The notes: generated by a model from the letters alone, not told the origin. Shown: positions 46,349 to 57,935, counted from the first letter of the stretch. The stretch: DNA of 64,000 bases from an uncultured Bacteroides sp. (GCA_947173895.1 CAMWGU010000001.1:1-64000); one strand, 5' to 3'. Translations and numbers: made by a program.

Positions 46349-47140
46349 CTATTCCTCCTTTTTCTTGCTCGCACGACGGTTGATGATAACCAGCAATACC
46401 AGCACCAATACAAATATAATGGTAGAAAGCGGACGAAGTTCAGGAGTCAGTCCGCCCTTTCGAGCGTCCGCGTAAATATAAGTAGAAAGCGTCTCAAGTC
46501 CCTCATTGCCGATTGTAAATACCGTCACAGCAAAATCATCAATAGACAAAGTCACCGCCAGCATAAAACCGGAAATCATCCCTGGAAGAATTTCAGGAAC
46601 AATCACCTTGCGGAGTGCCTGCATCGGAGTCGCTCCCAAGTCGAGCGCAGCCTCATAGATATTGGGATTCATCTGTTTCAGGCGGGGCAACACGCTCAAC
46701 ACCACGTAGGGAGTACAAAATGTGATATGTGCAAGTACCACCGTGATATACCCTTGTGGTATGCCCAACGAAACAAACAGCAGGAACAAAGATATGCCGA
46801 TGATAATATCTCCGTTCAGAATAGGAATGTTGTTGACAAAACTGATGGCCTTGCGCGCACGAGAACGGAGGTTGAATATACCGATGGCCGTCACACTGCC
46901 CAGCAAGGTAGATGCCGTAGCCGCAATCAGAGCGATGCTCAACGTATTGAGCAATGCATTGGTCAATGAATGATGTGTGCCCGAAACAAACAGCGAAGAA
47001 TACAATTTGGTTGAGAAACCAGTCCAATTGCCCAGCACTTTCGCTTCGGTAAACGAATAAATCATAATAAGGAAGATGGGAGCATACAGCAAGAGCAAAA
47101 GCAGCCACAAATATCCCTGACACAATATTCTCTTTACCAT
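46349..47140 (-). CDS. potC: Polyamine ABC transporter permease PotC
   Basis: A 263-residue inner-membrane permease with six predicted helices. The EAA motif region reads EAALDLGATPMQALRKVIVPEILPG (in part), the contact point for the ATPase. The order A-B-C-D and the binding protein downstream identify it as PotC. Its start overlaps the end of potB by 7 bp. The C-terminus is basic (NRRASKKKEE). Confidence 0.94.
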   Translation of the reverse strand: MVKRILCQGYLWLLLLLLYAPIFLIMIYSFTEAKVLGNWTGFSTKLYSSLFVSGTHHSLTNALLNTLSIALIAATASTLLGSVTAIGIFNLRSRARKAISFVNNIPILNGDIIIGISLFLLFVSLGIPQGYITVVLAHITFCTPYVVLSVLPRLKQMNPNIYEAALDLGATPMQALRKVIVPEILPGMISGFMLAVTLSIDDFAVTVFTIGNEGLETLSTYIYADARKGGLTPELRPLSTIIFVLVLVLLVIINRRASKKKEE

Positions 47141-47931
47141 AATCCACCTCCTTCGTTAGGATCATTATCGTCAGAGGCAAGTAAAGTGGTCGCTCCGATA
47201 AGGAACAACATGATTAAAGAAAGAGCCGCCCCATAATTCCACATACTATTATTAATATTCTCCTGAATAGTGGTACCAAACAATTTGATATTGTTCATTG
47301 TCAACAATTCGGCTATGGCAAAGGTAGAGATCGTTGGCATGAATACCATTAATATGCCGCTCACAATGCCTGGCATGGACAATGGCAGCACAGCCTTAAG
47401 AAACACCTGCACCGGATTGGCACCCAGGTCCTGCGCCGCCTCGACATAACTTTTGTCCAGTTTCTGCAAAGTATTATAAATGGGATAAATCATAAAAGGC
47501 AGGAAATTATAGACCATTCCAAATATCAATGCCCCTTCGCCCAACGGCATATTCATGAAATCGAACAACGCCACAGTGGCCAGCGTACGTATCAGGATAT
47601 TCACCCACATAGGAAGAATGAACAGAACCACCACAGCCGAGGCATATTTCATCCGAGTTTGAGTCAATATATAAGCGGCCGGATAGCCCAGCAGAATACA
47701 GACCACCGTAGTAATAATAGCCACCCCGATAGAATAGACAAATGTATTGATTGCCTCAGGATGGGCAAAGAATTTAGCGAAATTACCCAAAGTGAAATGG
47801 CCGGCATCATCCATAAATGCATAAACCACAATCAGCAACAGCGGAAGAATGACAAATACCGCCGAAAATATCACGTAAGGAATAGTCCAACTTTTACGTG
47901 AAGACAAAAATAATCGTATTGTTCCGAACAC
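47134..47931 (-). CDS. potB: Polyamine ABC transporter permease PotB
   Basis: A 265-residue inner-membrane permease with six helices. The EAA-type segment reads EAAQDLGANPVQVFLKAVLP. With PotC it forms the transport channel for putrescine or spermidine. It lies 13 bp after potA and overlaps potC by 7 bp. The C-terminus is short and acidic (SDDNDPNEGGGLW). Confidence 0.94.
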   Translation of the reverse strand: MFGTIRLFLSSRKSWTIPYVIFSAVFVILPLLLIVVYAFMDDAGHFTLGNFAKFFAHPEAINTFVYSIGVAIITTVVCILLGYPAAYILTQTRMKYASAVVVLFILPMWVNILIRTLATVALFDFMNMPLGEGALIFGMVYNFLPFMIYPIYNTLQKLDKSYVEAAQDLGANPVQVFLKAVLPLSMPGIVSGILMVFMPTISTFAIAELLTMNNIKLFGTTIQENINNSMWNYGAALSLIMLFLIGATTLLASDDNDPNEGGGLW

Positions 47932-47944
47932 CTCTTTTCTTAAT

Positions 47945-49339
47945 TTATGATTCTACAACCTGGGTTACCTTAATGCTTTCGGGCAAGATGGTAATGCCCA
48001 CATGGTCGCCATTGTCCCACACATCGTCGGTATCGACAAAGATATCCTCCCCCCAGTCCGACGCAACAGTGAGATGATAATGGTCGCCTTTATACAAGAT
48101 GAAACACACATCGCCGGTCAACGTACCATCTTCTTCATTATCCTGCAAAATGACATCTTTGAAATCCACATGCACCTGCACCTTGGCCCCCGGCGCAATG
48201 GTTGTCACTGGCAAACACTCAAACGTACATCCCAGAAAGTCCACATGCGTTTCGTCCACCAGTTCTCCTTCAAATGTATTGCACACACGTTCCTTCTTCA
48301 TGATATGAATATCAAAAGGCTTTACCAGCAAGCCCACACGCTCGCCCACCGCAAAGTGGTGATAGTCCTGAACAATGAACTCATAGCCATTGGCATTGAC
48401 TACCATTTCATAATGCACTCCCTTGAAGATGGACGAAGTGACCACTCCGGAAATCTGCGACGCATCCGAATCCGGGAAAATATACCAATCCTCCGGGCGC
48501 ACCACCACATCCACAGGCATGTTCTCACCAAAGCCCTCGTCCACACACTCAAACTCCACTCCGGCAAAGCGCACCAACTTGTCCTTTACCATGATCCCGT
48601 TCAGGATGTTGCTTTCACCGATAAAATCGGCCACAAACGAGTTGATGGGTTCATTATAAATATCCACCGGAGTACCTATCTGTTGTATCTTTCCCTCGCT
48701 CATCACCACAATGGTGTCGCTTAGTGTCAACGCCTCTTCCTGATCATGAGTTACATAGACAAAGGTAATGCCCAGCGTCTTGTGCATCTCTTTCAATTCC
48801 ATCTGCATGTCTTTCCGCATCTTCAGGTCCAAAGCCGCCAACGGCTCGTCCAACAACAACACCTCCGGCTCGTTGACAATAGCACGGGCTATAGCCACAC
48901 GCTGCTGCTGCCCGCCCGAAAGCGAATTCACATCCCTATACTCATAATCGGTCATCCCAACCATACGGAGAGCCGCTTTCACCTTTTTCCCGATTATCTG
49001 CTTAGGAATCTTTTTCAGCTTCAATCCGAAAGCAATATTGTCGAATACATTCAAATGAGGAAACAAAGCATACTTCTGAAACACCGTATTCACCGGCCGT
49101 TTGTGAGGAGGAGTCTGCGTAATCTCCTTGCCGGCTATCTTTATCTCTCCCTCCGAGGCCGTCTGAAATCCCGCAATCAAACGCAAAAGAGTTGTCTTCC
49201 CGCATCCGGAAGGCCCCAATACGGTCACAAACTCACCTTTCTTCACATACAAATTGATGTTGTCCAAAACCATCTTATCGCCAAAGAACTTGGAAACACC
49301 ATTCACTTCAATAATATAACTAGATTGTTGCATACTCAT
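47945..49339 (-). CDS. potA: Polyamine ABC transporter ATPase PotA
   Basis: A 464-residue ATPase: Walker [10 protein letters not shown], signature [14 protein letters not shown], Walker [13 protein letters not shown] and switch His in VTHDQ. It has a long C-terminal TOBE region, about 90 residues longer than in Escherichia coli PotA, with two TOBE-like units. The start at 49339 (MSMQQSS) is chosen; the in-frame ATG at 49351 lies too close to the -7 element at 49356, and a start at 49333 is also possible. First gene of the potABCD operon. Confidence 0.94.
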   Translation of the reverse strand: MSMQQSSYIIEVNGVSKFFGDKMVLDNINLYVKKGEFVTVLGPSGCGKTTLLRLIAGFQTASEGEIKIAGKEITQTPPHKRPVNTVFQKYALFPHLNVFDNIAFGLKLKKIPKQIIGKKVKAALRMVGMTDYEYRDVNSLSGGQQQRVAIARAIVNEPEVLLLDEPLAALDLKMRKDMQMELKEMHKTLGITFVYVTHDQEEALTLSDTIVVMSEGKIQQIGTPVDIYNEPINSFVADFIGESNILNGIMVKDKLVRFAGVEFECVDEGFGENMPVDVVVRPEDWYIFPDSDASQISGVVTSSIFKGVHYEMVVNANGYEFIVQDYHHFAVGERVGLLVKPFDIHIMKKERVCNTFEGELVDETHVDFLGCTFECLPVTTIAPGAKVQVHVDFKDVILQDNEEDGTLTGDVCFILYKGDHYHLTVASDWGEDIFVDTDDVWDNGDHVGITILPESIKVTQVVES

Positions 49340-49355
49340 TCTATAATTCAATATG

Positions 49356-49363
49356 CAAAAATA
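49356..49363 (-). promoter_or_regulatory. -7 element for potABCD
   Basis: TATTTTTG on the minus strand, 16 bp before the chosen potA start; transcription would begin near 49350, giving a very short leader. Confidence 0.5.
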
Positions 49364-49559
49364 CGCTATTTTTCAATAATGACAGATAAATGTGACCAAT
49401 ATTTATGCAAGATGACACACACAATCCAGCGAATTCGGCCAACATGCATGAATATTCATATTATTCTCACACATCAAGTCTCCCACACTTTCCCGCAGAA
49501 GATATAAATCTCCTTAAAAATAAAAGTCCCCATCCTATCGGATATATTAATTAAGTAAT

Positions 49560-49567
49560 TATCTTTG
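49560..49567 (+). promoter_or_regulatory. -7 element for the TlpA-like lipoprotein gene
   Basis: TATCTTTG, 18 bp before the ATG at 49586. No clear -33 box is seen. Confidence 0.55.
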
Positions 49568-49585
49568 CAAACAAATTAAAACCAA

Positions 49586-50683
49586 ATGAAAATGAAAAAA
49601 TTAGTCTATCTGTTGGCCGCAGGAAGCATGGCTTTTACTGCATGCCAAAACTCACCGTCCTACAAAATAAAAGGGACTGTAGAAAACATTGCCGATGGCG
49701 AAGTCGTCTATTTACAAAAATACCTTAACGGAGATTATCAGAAAGTAGATTCGGCTATTGTTGGAAACGGCACTTTCACTTTTACAGGCAAGCAAGACAC
49801 TGTAGCTGCCCATTACATCACTTATTCCAAGGAAGGTAAAAATCGAATGATCAACTTCTTCCTCGAAAACGGAGAGATCCATATCACATTGGGCGACGAA
49901 AACAAAGTTTCAGGCACGCCCAACAATGACACCTATCAGAAATTCAGAGATGAATTCGCTGCCTTAAGCAAGGAAATGAACGAGATGTACCAAAAAGCCC
50001 AGACAGACAGCAGCCTGACCAAGGAACAAGTGGAAGCCATCATGGCCGAAATCGAAAAGAAAGATAGTGTGGGAATGGACATGGTATATCAGACCATCGA
50101 AGCCAACATCACCAATCCGGTGGGTGTATACCTGCTCCCCTCTTATGCCGCCGCATTCGACCTTGACAAGCAGAAGGCCTTGGTAGAAAAAGTCCCTGCC
50201 GAATTGGCCAACGAACGCATTAACAAACTGAAAGCCCACATAGAAACATGCGAAAAAACAGCAGTGGGACAACAATACATCGACTTCTCCATGCAGACTC
50301 CGGAAGGCGAGACGGTGAACCTGTCCGACTTTGTCAGCAAAAACCAATATACGCTGATTGATTTCTGGGCAAGCTGGTGTGGCCCTTGCCGCAAAGAAAT
50401 GCCCCACGTGGTAGAAGCATACAAAGCATTCAAAAACAAAGGATTCGGTATCGTAGGAGTATCTTTGGATAACAATGCAGACAAATGGAAAGAGGCAATC
50501 GGTACTCTGAATATCACATGGCCGCAAATGTCCGACCTGCAAGGATGGAACAACGCAGGCGCCAAACTCTATGGCGTTAATTCAATCCCTGCCACCGTAT
50601 TGGTAGACCAGAATGGCACAATCGTAGCACGCGGACTTCGCGGAAATGCCATTCAGGAGAAACTGAACGAACTGTTGAAATAA
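49586..50683 (+). CDS. TlpA-family thiol-disulfide oxidoreductase lipoprotein with DUF4369 domain
   Basis: A 365-residue periplasm-facing lipoprotein. The signal ends in a lipobox (AFTAC, Cys20). The N-terminal domain (about 25-120, SYKIKGTVENIADGEVVYLQ) is of the DUF4369 type common before thioredoxin domains in Bacteroidota. A helical linker follows. The thioredoxin domain starts near residue 235, with the active site FWASWCGPCRKEMP (Cys265 and Cys268) and GVSLDNN. It probably reduces disulfides in the periplasm, for example for cytochrome maturation or stress. In contrast to the protein at 36713-37207, its CxxC is intact. Monocistronic with a strong terminator. Confidence 0.93.
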   Translation: MKMKKLVYLLAAGSMAFTACQNSPSYKIKGTVENIADGEVVYLQKYLNGDYQKVDSAIVGNGTFTFTGKQDTVAAHYITYSKEGKNRMINFFLENGEIHITLGDENKVSGTPNNDTYQKFRDEFAALSKEMNEMYQKAQTDSSLTKEQVEAIMAEIEKKDSVGMDMVYQTIEANITNPVGVYLLPSYAAAFDLDKQKALVEKVPAELANERINKLKAHIETCEKTAVGQQYIDFSMQTPEGETVNLSDFVSKNQYTLIDFWASWCGPCRKEMPHVVEAYKAFKNKGFGIVGVSLDNNADKWKEAIGTLNITWPQMSDLQGWNNAGAKLYGVNSIPATVLVDQNGTIVARGLRGNAIQEKLNELLK

Positions 50684-50739
50684 ACATAGCGGAACAAACA
50701 TACTGAAAATATAAACAGTAGCCCTACAAGTGAGGGAAG

Positions 50740-50784
50740 AGCCATATCACAACTCTGCTTTTTTGAGAATGATATGGCTTTTTT
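50740..50784 (+). terminator. Terminator of the TlpA-like gene
   Basis: AGCCATATC (50740-50748) pairs with GATATGGCT (50771-50779), followed by a T run; about 57 bp after the stop codon. Confidence 0.85.
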
Positions 50785-50840
50785 ATTGCATCATGACGAA
50801 CGGCAAAAGTCATCATTTTAGGCCTACGAATCCACCGAAA

Positions 50841-50924
50841 AACACGTACGTACGTATAGGCTCACACATACGTACGTGTAGGCCTACACATACGGTCGCG
50901 AAGGGCCACACATACGTACGTGTT
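50841..50924. repeat. Solo ACGT-type array between convergent genes
   Basis: Four units of about 22 bp (words CACATACGTACGTGTAGGCC and CACATACGGTCGC). The array as a whole is closed by an inverted pair, AAAACACGTACGT at the left and ACGTACGTGTTTT at the right. It lies between the convergent TlpA-like and glycogen phosphorylase genes. The rest of 50785-51056 holds nothing else I can name. Confidence 0.75.
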
Positions 50925-51056
50925 TTCCGGAGCGTCTTTTAACGGTTTTTCCGTAGAAATATTGTGACATAGCCAGCATTATTCGGATACTTCCTACTAT
51001 GAAAAATCACTCCGCGACTGCATCCGCCAACCCCATACTCAAACCGAGCATGCCAA

Positions 51057-51091
51057 ACAAAAAAAGAGCGCCTTCTTTTCGAAAGCGCTCT
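51057..51091 (-). terminator. Terminator of the glycogen operon
   Basis: On the minus strand AGAGCGC (51085-51091) pairs with GCGCTCT (51065-51071) and is followed by a T run. It lies 30 bp after the glgP stop codon. Confidence 0.85.
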
Positions 51092-51120
51092 CCTCATAAA
51101 AATATAGCCTGAATTTAAAT

Positions 51121-53694
51121 TCAATTAAACCAGCGAACATAGCAGAAGTCCTGACGGTGAGGCAGATCTACATTCTTGGGGAACATGCGATATGCCACCT
51201 TGAAACTTCCGGAGTTAGACAAACTATGTTTAACCTGGAACGTATACAAGTTACCTTCTTTCTTAATCACTTCCATCGGTTCTACAGAATAGATATGTTC
51301 TTTTCCTTCTGCATTAGTGAAGGTAGTTACCAATTCAATGCCTATTGCATCATCCAGTCCCTTCTCGTCCACAACATAAGTAACTGTATATTCCTTTCCG
51401 CTCTCGATGTTACCGGTTGACAACTCCTCTGACTTTTCACACGAAACGATTTCAATAGAATCCCAAAGTTCGGCCACCTTTTCTTTCCATGCAGCCACTT
51501 CCTTGGCCTTCGCATAATCGTTGGCAACCAACTCTTTGAAACGCTTAGCTTCCTTCGTATAGAATTTTGTATAGTAATCGTCCAACTGACGCTTCATGGT
51601 ATAATGAGGAGCCACCTGAGCAATAGAATTCTTGATAGTCTTCACCCAACCTTCAGAATACCCCTTGCGGTTACGAGCATAATACAACGGCAGGATTTCA
51701 TTTTCTAGAATGCTATAGATAGTAGCAGCATCCAACTGATCCTGGTGCTCCTGATTCTGATAAGTACGTTTTTCTGTCAACGCCCATCCGGCACCTTCAC
51801 GATAACCTTCCAGCCACCATCCGTCAAGCACAGAGAAGTTGATAACACCGTTCATTAAAGCTTTCTCGCCAGATGTACCCGATGCCTCCAAAGGACGTGT
51901 CGGGGTGTTCATCCAAATATCAACACCGGAAACCAGACGACGAGCCAACTGCATGTCATAGTTTTCCAAGAAGATAATCTTGCCCAAAAATTCCGGACGA
52001 CGAGAGATCTCCACAATCTTCTTGATCAATCCTTGGCCGGCACCATCGTGCGGATGAGCCTTTCCGGCAAACAGGAACTGTACCGGATAGTCGGGGTTAT
52101 TGACAATTTTAGACAGACGCTCCAAATCGGTAAACAACAGATGAGCACGCTTGTAAGTGGCAAAGCGACGTGCAAAACCAATCAGCAACGCATTCGGATT
52201 AATTTTCTCCATCAAGGAAACAATGCGTGAAGGATCACCTTGGTTCTTCAGCCAGCTTTCGCTGAACTGCTTGCGGATATAGTCCACCAACTTATGCTTC
52301 AACGCTGTGCGGGTTTCCCATATTTCTTCATCAGGCACATTATAGATAGCTTCCCAGATCTTCTCATTGGACTGGTCTTCCAAAAAGTTGGGAGCGAAAT
52401 ACTTGCTATATAATTTCTTCCATTCTGTGGCACTCCATGTCGGGAAGTGTACACCATTGGTCACATAGCCCACATGGCTTTCCTCGGGGAAGTAACCCTT
52501 CCAAATGCCAGAGAACATTTCTTGAGAAACTTTTCCGTGCAACCAACTCACACCATTTACTTCTTGGCATGTGTTGCAAGCAAATGTAGACATACAGAAA
52601 CGTTCACCCGCATCTCCCGGATTGATACGACCCAAATCCATCAAATCTTGCCATGAAATGCCCATACGTTGCGGATAACCGCCCATATATTTTCCGAACA
52701 AACCTTCATCAAAATAGTCATGACCGGCAGGAACCGGAGTATGAACAGTATATAAAGAAGAAGAACGAACCACTTCCAAAGCCTGGTCAAATGTCAGCCC
52801 CTCCTCTACGTAATCGCACAGACGCTGAACATTACACAACGCTGCATGTCCTTCATTGCAGTGATAAACATCTTTCTTGATGCCTAGCTTCTTCAGCAGC
52901 AATACACCACCGATACCTAACAGAATCTCTTGTTTCAAACGGTTCTCCCAGTCGCCACCATACAGTTGATAAGTGATAGGACGATCGAACTCACTGTTCA
53001 TTTCGTTGTCAGTATCCAGCAAATACAAAGGAACACGTCCCACATTCACCTTCCATACGTATGCATGAACAAAATAGTTCAGATAAGGAACATCAATCAC
53101 CATCGGCAGACCGTTTTCATCCATTACGCGTTCGATAGGCAGACTTCCAAAATTCTGTGATTCATAGTTAGCAATCTGCTGACCATCCATTGAAAGACTT
53201 TGGCTAAAGTATCCGTAACGGTACAAAAAGCCCACACCGCACATATCTACATTACTGTCTGATGCCTCTTTCAGGTAGTCACCGGCCAAGATTCCCAAAC
53301 CACCGGAATAGATTTTCAAAACATGTGTCAATCCATACTCCATACAGAAATAAGCGACAGAAGGACGATTGCTGTCCGGCTTTACATCTACATAAGCTCT
53401 AAACTTGGCATACACATCGTTCATGCGCTTTACAATCACCTTATCCTGAGTTAAGGCCTCCAGCTTTTCATAGCTCAAACGTTCCAACAAGGCAACCGGA
53501 TTCTGGCCTACCTCTTTCCAAGTAGCAGGATCCAAATCCTTGAACAACTCTGTAGCTTCATAATTCCATGCCCACCAGATGTTACGAGCCATTTCCTCCA
53601 ACTTCTTCAGTTCTTCAGGGATGTGTGATTTTACTGTAACTTCCTTCCAATTAGGAGTATTCGCATTACTTACTTTGATTTTCATGTCTCTCAA
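51121..53694 (-). CDS. glgP: Alpha-glucan (glycogen) phosphorylase, GT35
   Basis: An 857-residue enzyme releasing glucose-1-phosphate from glycogen or maltodextrin. An N-terminal domain of the DUF3417 type ([24 protein letters not shown]) is followed by [28 protein letters not shown]. The PLP region near residues 600-625 reads [20 protein letters not shown], with the PLP lysine in GEKALMNG. This is the shorter 'alpha-glucan family phosphorylase' type rather than the classic GlgP form. A C-terminal extension of about 100 beta-rich residues ends YVRWFN. A start at 53685 is an alternative. It lies 20 bp after the glycogen synthase gene, so synthesis and breakdown are encoded together. Confidence 0.94.
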   Translation of the reverse strand: MRDMKIKVSNANTPNWKEVTVKSHIPEELKKLEEMARNIWWAWNYEATELFKDLDPATWKEVGQNPVALLERLSYEKLEALTQDKVIVKRMNDVYAKFRAYVDVKPDSNRPSVAYFCMEYGLTHVLKIYSGGLGILAGDYLKEASDSNVDMCGVGFLYRYGYFSQSLSMDGQQIANYESQNFGSLPIERVMDENGLPMVIDVPYLNYFVHAYVWKVNVGRVPLYLLDTDNEMNSEFDRPITYQLYGGDWENRLKQEILLGIGGVLLLKKLGIKKDVYHCNEGHAALCNVQRLCDYVEEGLTFDQALEVVRSSSLYTVHTPVPAGHDYFDEGLFGKYMGGYPQRMGISWQDLMDLGRINPGDAGERFCMSTFACNTCQEVNGVSWLHGKVSQEMFSGIWKGYFPEESHVGYVTNGVHFPTWSATEWKKLYSKYFAPNFLEDQSNEKIWEAIYNVPDEEIWETRTALKHKLVDYIRKQFSESWLKNQGDPSRIVSLMEKINPNALLIGFARRFATYKRAHLLFTDLERLSKIVNNPDYPVQFLFAGKAHPHDGAGQGLIKKIVEISRRPEFLGKIIFLENYDMQLARRLVSGVDIWMNTPTRPLEASGTSGEKALMNGVINFSVLDGWWLEGYREGAGWALTEKRTYQNQEHQDQLDAATIYSILENEILPLYYARNRKGYSEGWVKTIKNSIAQVAPHYTMKRQLDDYYTKFYTKEAKRFKELVANDYAKAKEVAAWKEKVAELWDSIEIVSCEKSEELSTGNIESGKEYTVTYVVDEKGLDDAIGIELVTTFTNAEGKEHIYSVEPMEVIKKEGNLYTFQVKHSLSNSGSFKVAYRMFPKNVDLPHRQDFCYVRWFN

Positions 53695-53714
53695 ATTATT
53701 TGTTAATTTATTAA

Positions 53715-55385
53715 TTAGCTATTCATAACAAGCCTTTTATGCGCATTACGCAATGCAATATCATAGGCTTCATAATAATATTGAATAAAATGCTTCCACA
53801 ATGCCTTTTCGGCAATATCAGCCGCATTCTTACGCATTGCCTTGATTACACTTTCAGAAGATCCTGAGAAATCCGAAATTGTGTCCTTTATCATATCGGC
53901 CACTTCCGAATAATTATAGTCCGAACGGTGAATGACCTTCACGCCATCTTTCAGCTCACCATATTTACCCTTCAACGAATTTACCCACAGGCCGAATCCT
54001 GCCAAGTCAGTAGTAATAGTAGGCACGTGAAACGCCACACTCTCTAGCGGAGTATATCCCCATGGCTCATAATAAGAAGGATAGACACTTAAATCGTTAC
54101 CCAATACCAAGTCATAATATTCCATATTCAGGATACCATCCTTTCCGTTCAGATAACAAGGAACAAAAATAACCTTCACCTTGGAGTCCGCCGAATTGGA
54201 CATACCCAAATATTTCATCATATCAAGCACCTGATCATGGCTCATGTTGTGAAGCCAATGAGAGATGAACGGACATTCCAACGGAGTTGTAAAGGTTTCC
54301 TTGCTCTTCATGCGTTCAATCAAATCTTCACGAGGGTCTCCCACCCATCCCGGCACATTAATAAACGCCAGCACTTCTTTTTTCAGATTCTTATCGCGAG
54401 TCAGACGATTCAATGCCTCCAAATAAACATTGATACCTTTGTTCTTAAACTCATAACGGCCGCTTGTGCCCACAATCAGCGTATCATCGCCCAATGTCAA
54501 TCCCAGCAACTTGTTTGCCAAATTCAGCATGGCGGCACGGGCCTTCTTACGTTTGGCGGCAAATGTACGCCCCTGTGGAACGAAATCATCTTCAAAACCG
54601 TTCATCAGTATCACATCGGCCGATTTGTCCAACAATTCCTTGCATTCATTATCTGTAATTTCGCTGACCGTAGTAAAACAATCCACATGGTGTGCAGTCT
54701 GCTTTTCAATGGAATGCTTGGCTTCCATATTAAGCTCGCGAGCCATCTGGTCGCCATTATAAGCAAATAAATAATCGTAAAGAGGTTTATTATTTCCGGC
54801 GATAGAACGCCCAATAGAAGTAGCGTGGGTAGTAAAGATAGTGGCTATTTCAGGTATTGCCTTCTGCAAATAAAGAGCTCCCATACCTGTCATCCATTCA
54901 TGCGCCTGATAAACGACCTTGTCATTCTCAGTTAAGTTGAACCGATAGAAACTTTCAACCACCTTCCCCGCCGCGTATGAAAACATAGACGCTTCATCAT
55001 AATCGCCATAAGCATGGAGCGAATCAACTCCAAAATCTTCCCACATTCGACCGTAAATTTCATTTCTCATAGAGAAAAAAGGATAGAAATCCACCAAAAT
55101 AACCATCGGCTCTCCCGGGATATTCCAACGGCCTACACGAACTTTTAACCCGTCTTTTCGCAAAGCGTGTTCACGCCATGCAACACAAAGGTTCTCATTT
55201 TCACAGAATAAAGGATTTTCTTTTCCGACCCAAAAATCGGGTCCAATGAAAAAGACCTTGTCTCTGAATGCTTCCTGCAGTGTTTTTGCCCTAGTGGACA
55301 ACACTGTATAAATCCCCCCTACTTTATTACATACCTCCCAACTCGCTTCGAAGATATAATCAGGGGCTAACAATTCTTTTGCCAT
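53715..55385 (-). CDS. Glycogen synthase, GT3 (eukaryote-like family)
   Basis: A 556-residue glycosyltransferase. It starts [25 protein letters not shown], the nucleotide-sugar binding start typical of GT3 glycogen synthases, then shows HAHEWMTG-like [26 protein letters not shown] and, near the C-terminus, [13 protein letters not shown], the E-x7-E type catalytic motif. GT3 is the family of fungal and animal glycogen synthases; most bacteria use GT5 GlgA. GT3 members use UDP-glucose in eukaryotes, and the donor used here is not shown by the sequence. It is the first gene of a two-gene operon with the phosphorylase. Confidence 0.92.
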   Translation of the reverse strand: MAKELLAPDYIFEASWEVCNKVGGIYTVLSTRAKTLQEAFRDKVFFIGPDFWVGKENPLFCENENLCVAWREHALRKDGLKVRVGRWNIPGEPMVILVDFYPFFSMRNEIYGRMWEDFGVDSLHAYGDYDEASMFSYAAGKVVESFYRFNLTENDKVVYQAHEWMTGMGALYLQKAIPEIATIFTTHATSIGRSIAGNNKPLYDYLFAYNGDQMARELNMEAKHSIEKQTAHHVDCFTTVSEITDNECKELLDKSADVILMNGFEDDFVPQGRTFAAKRKKARAAMLNLANKLLGLTLGDDTLIVGTSGRYEFKNKGINVYLEALNRLTRDKNLKKEVLAFINVPGWVGDPREDLIERMKSKETFTTPLECPFISHWLHNMSHDQVLDMMKYLGMSNSADSKVKVIFVPCYLNGKDGILNMEYYDLVLGNDLSVYPSYYEPWGYTPLESVAFHVPTITTDLAGFGLWVNSLKGKYGELKDGVKVIHRSDYNYSEVADMIKDTISDFSGSSESVIKAMRKNAADIAEKALWKHFIQYYYEAYDIALRNAHKRLVMNS

Positions 55386-55411
55386 CTATGTAACTAATCT
55401 TAATTCGGATG

Positions 55412-55419
55412 CAAAGGTA
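55412..55419 (-). promoter_or_regulatory. -7 element for the glycogen operon
   Basis: TACCTTTG on the minus strand, 26 bp before the glycogen synthase start. Confidence 0.6.
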
Positions 55420-55574
55420 CATATTTTCAGTGAGATAATAAAGTTTTTTAGCAACTTTATGTTATTCAGACAATTTCTGACTTAATATTTGCTATCCTGT
55501 TCTTACATTCTTCACTTAAAAAAGCAGATATAGGCTACAATAATTACTATTTTTAGGATCTTGCCTTACACTAA

Positions 55575-55621
55575 AACAAAAAAGTAGCCATTCCCACAAA
55601 ATCAGGGGAATAACTACTTTT
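55575..55621 (-). terminator. Terminator of the V/A-type ATPase operon
   Basis: On the minus strand AAAAGTAG (outer) and ATTCCC (inner) arms pair with their complements across 55579-55621, with a T run after. It lies 23 bp past the subunit K stop codon. The stem also has a T run on the plus strand. Confidence 0.8.
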
Positions 55622-55643
55622 TGTCATGCAAGCGCTATAAATC

Positions 55644-56069
<426 letters not shown>

Positions 56070-56105
56070 CTAATTTTTATTTGTTGTTTCTTAATTTATT
56101 GTTTT

Positions 56106-57935
56106 TTATTTATTCTTCACCACCGAGAAAGGATTGTAAGCTTTCCCCTTACCATCATACCCGGAATTCTTGAAATATTCCACAAAAGTCAGACGAAGCG
56201 GATGGACGAATGCACTCAGGCAAGACATGGCTATATTCAAAGCATGTCCGAACACCAGAATCAGTCCGCAGAACAGCCATCCCAACGAAGGACCTACCGC
56301 ATCATTCACCATAAAGGCAAGCTGATTAAATACTCCACCCAACATACCGCCTGCCAGTCCTAAAGCATATAAACGGATGTAGGACAAAATATCTCCCATC
56401 AAGCCGGTCGCCATATTGTAGGTGTCCCACAAGCCGGCGCCAATATTGACAAATACATTGCGATGAAGGTCGTTCAGCAGATAAATGCCAATAGCAGATA
56501 CACTGCCAATCACAATAAACGCCCATGTGGAAACTTCTTTCGATATGACTTCGAAAAAAGAAAGTCCGCCCGTACATACAAATCCCACAACCAGTAACAA
56601 CCATCCCCAGGCGCTGAGCGACTCCTTAAAGCCATAACGTACCGCAGAACTTATTGCCTTCACAGCCATGGCAATGCAAATATGAACGACTCCTATCAAT
56701 AGAGCCAGCAGCATTTGCTTGTCATATCCGGTATCGCCAATCTTTCCTACCACCATAAACTGTTTTACACTATCCGGCAGATCCAGGTCGAACAGAGAAA
56801 CTCCAAAGAATGTTCCCAGCACAGCACCAATCACCGTAGTAGCAATACCCAATGTGATGACTAGATTCATCATACCGGCCAACGATACCGACAGTTTCTT
56901 CTTCAGAAAGAATCCCAACAAGACCAAAATGACACCATAACCGGCATCTCCCATACAGAAGCCAAAAAACAGCGTGAAAAACGGGGCCACAAGAGGAGTA
57001 GGATCAAACTCCGCATAGTCCGGCATACCATACATGCGCACAAGCACTTCATACATACGAGTGAAAGCATTGTTTTTCAGCTTAATAGGAGCATTATCGT
57101 TCCGATTAGCGTTTCTTATCTCATAATAAACACCACTCTTTTCAAGCAAGTTGCGGACTTCCGCTTCATTTTCCTCCGGAATCCAACCTTCCAACAACAT
57201 CACCGACCCTTCGGCCATTCGTTCGCTGTTCAGTTTTACCTGCAACAAATCGATTTCACCCTGCATGCTGGAATTGTAATACTCCATCGTACGATAATAA
57301 ATGTGACAGAATGTTTTCAATTCATCTTCCGCACACGATATTTCCCGCTGCGTTTCCACACATTTACCCTTCAACTCAGACAAGCTAAATTCAGGCAACT
57401 TCACCTGTTCAATGTCCAAACGAGCAGGAGCAGAAGTTACGGTCACAAAATAAACAGACTTGCCGGTCTTCTTTATTGTTATCGCATTGTAACGCTCCTC
57501 CCATGACTCGTCATACTCCTTGTCCTGACAGGTGTAAAACTGGACGTACCAGCCATTCTTTGCCAGTTCGCCAATCGTATTCCAGTCAAAATCGCCCCAC
57601 ACTTCCATTGAAAGCATGCTCTTTTCTAGCACGACCAACCGCTGCTTCAGTTCTTGCAATCGTGCCTGCAAGCGGTCAAACCTCTGCCACAGAACATCGG
57701 CTGACTCTTCGGTATGCAACGCTTCATCCACCTGCTTGTCGGCCAAAGAGAACATGGAAAACAGCAACGACTTATACGAAGCTCGCTTCTGCATGAAAGC
57801 CTGCAAGTTTTCATCCATTTCGCCTGTTTGTCTTTCAGCAATATGTATGACGCCCAAATTGCGGATATCCTGCAAAAATTGTTCGTATTCCTTATGATAA
57901 ATAAGGAAAGTCAACTTCTTCATTTTCGTAATCAT
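56106..57935 (-). CDS. ntpI: V/A-type ATPase subunit I (membrane stator)
   Basis: A 609-residue stator protein. The N-terminal half (to about 320) is cytoplasmic and helical with coiled coils (KKLTFLIYHKEYEQFLQDIRNL at the start, in part). The C-terminal half has seven or eight helices, including LVAPFFTLFFGFCMGDAGYG and the conserved arginine region SYIRLYALGLAGGMLGGVFN, which forms the ion half-channel against subunit K. Its ATG overlaps the subunit D stop (ATGA). It is slightly shorter than many archaeal subunit I proteins. Confidence 0.93.
   Translation of the reverse strand: MITKMKKLTFLIYHKEYEQFLQDIRNLGVIHIAERQTGEMDENLQAFMQKRASYKSLLFSMFSLADKQVDEALHTEESADVLWQRFDRLQARLQELKQRLVVLEKSMLSMEVWGDFDWNTIGELAKNGWYVQFYTCQDKEYDESWEERYNAITIKKTGKSVYFVTVTSAPARLDIEQVKLPEFSLSELKGKCVETQREISCAEDELKTFCHIYYRTMEYYNSSMQGEIDLLQVKLNSERMAEGSVMLLEGWIPEENEAEVRNLLEKSGVYYEIRNANRNDNAPIKLKNNAFTRMYEVLVRMYGMPDYAEFDPTPLVAPFFTLFFGFCMGDAGYGVILVLLGFFLKKKLSVSLAGMMNLVITLGIATTVIGAVLGTFFGVSLFDLDLPDSVKQFMVVGKIGDTGYDKQMLLALLIGVVHICIAMAVKAISSAVRYGFKESLSAWGWLLLVVGFVCTGGLSFFEVISKEVSTWAFIVIGSVSAIGIYLLNDLHRNVFVNIGAGLWDTYNMATGLMGDILSYIRLYALGLAGGMLGGVFNQLAFMVNDAVGPSLGWLFCGLILVFGHALNIAMSCLSAFVHPLRLTFVEYFKNSGYDGKGKAYNPFSVVKNK

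Noticed and set aside
42859..49339. PL8 lyase and potABCD as one polysaccharide utilisation locus
   Set aside because: No SusC/SusD pair, sulfatase or hybrid sensor is present; potABCD is a standard polyamine operon and the lyase is separated by a 91-bp gap.
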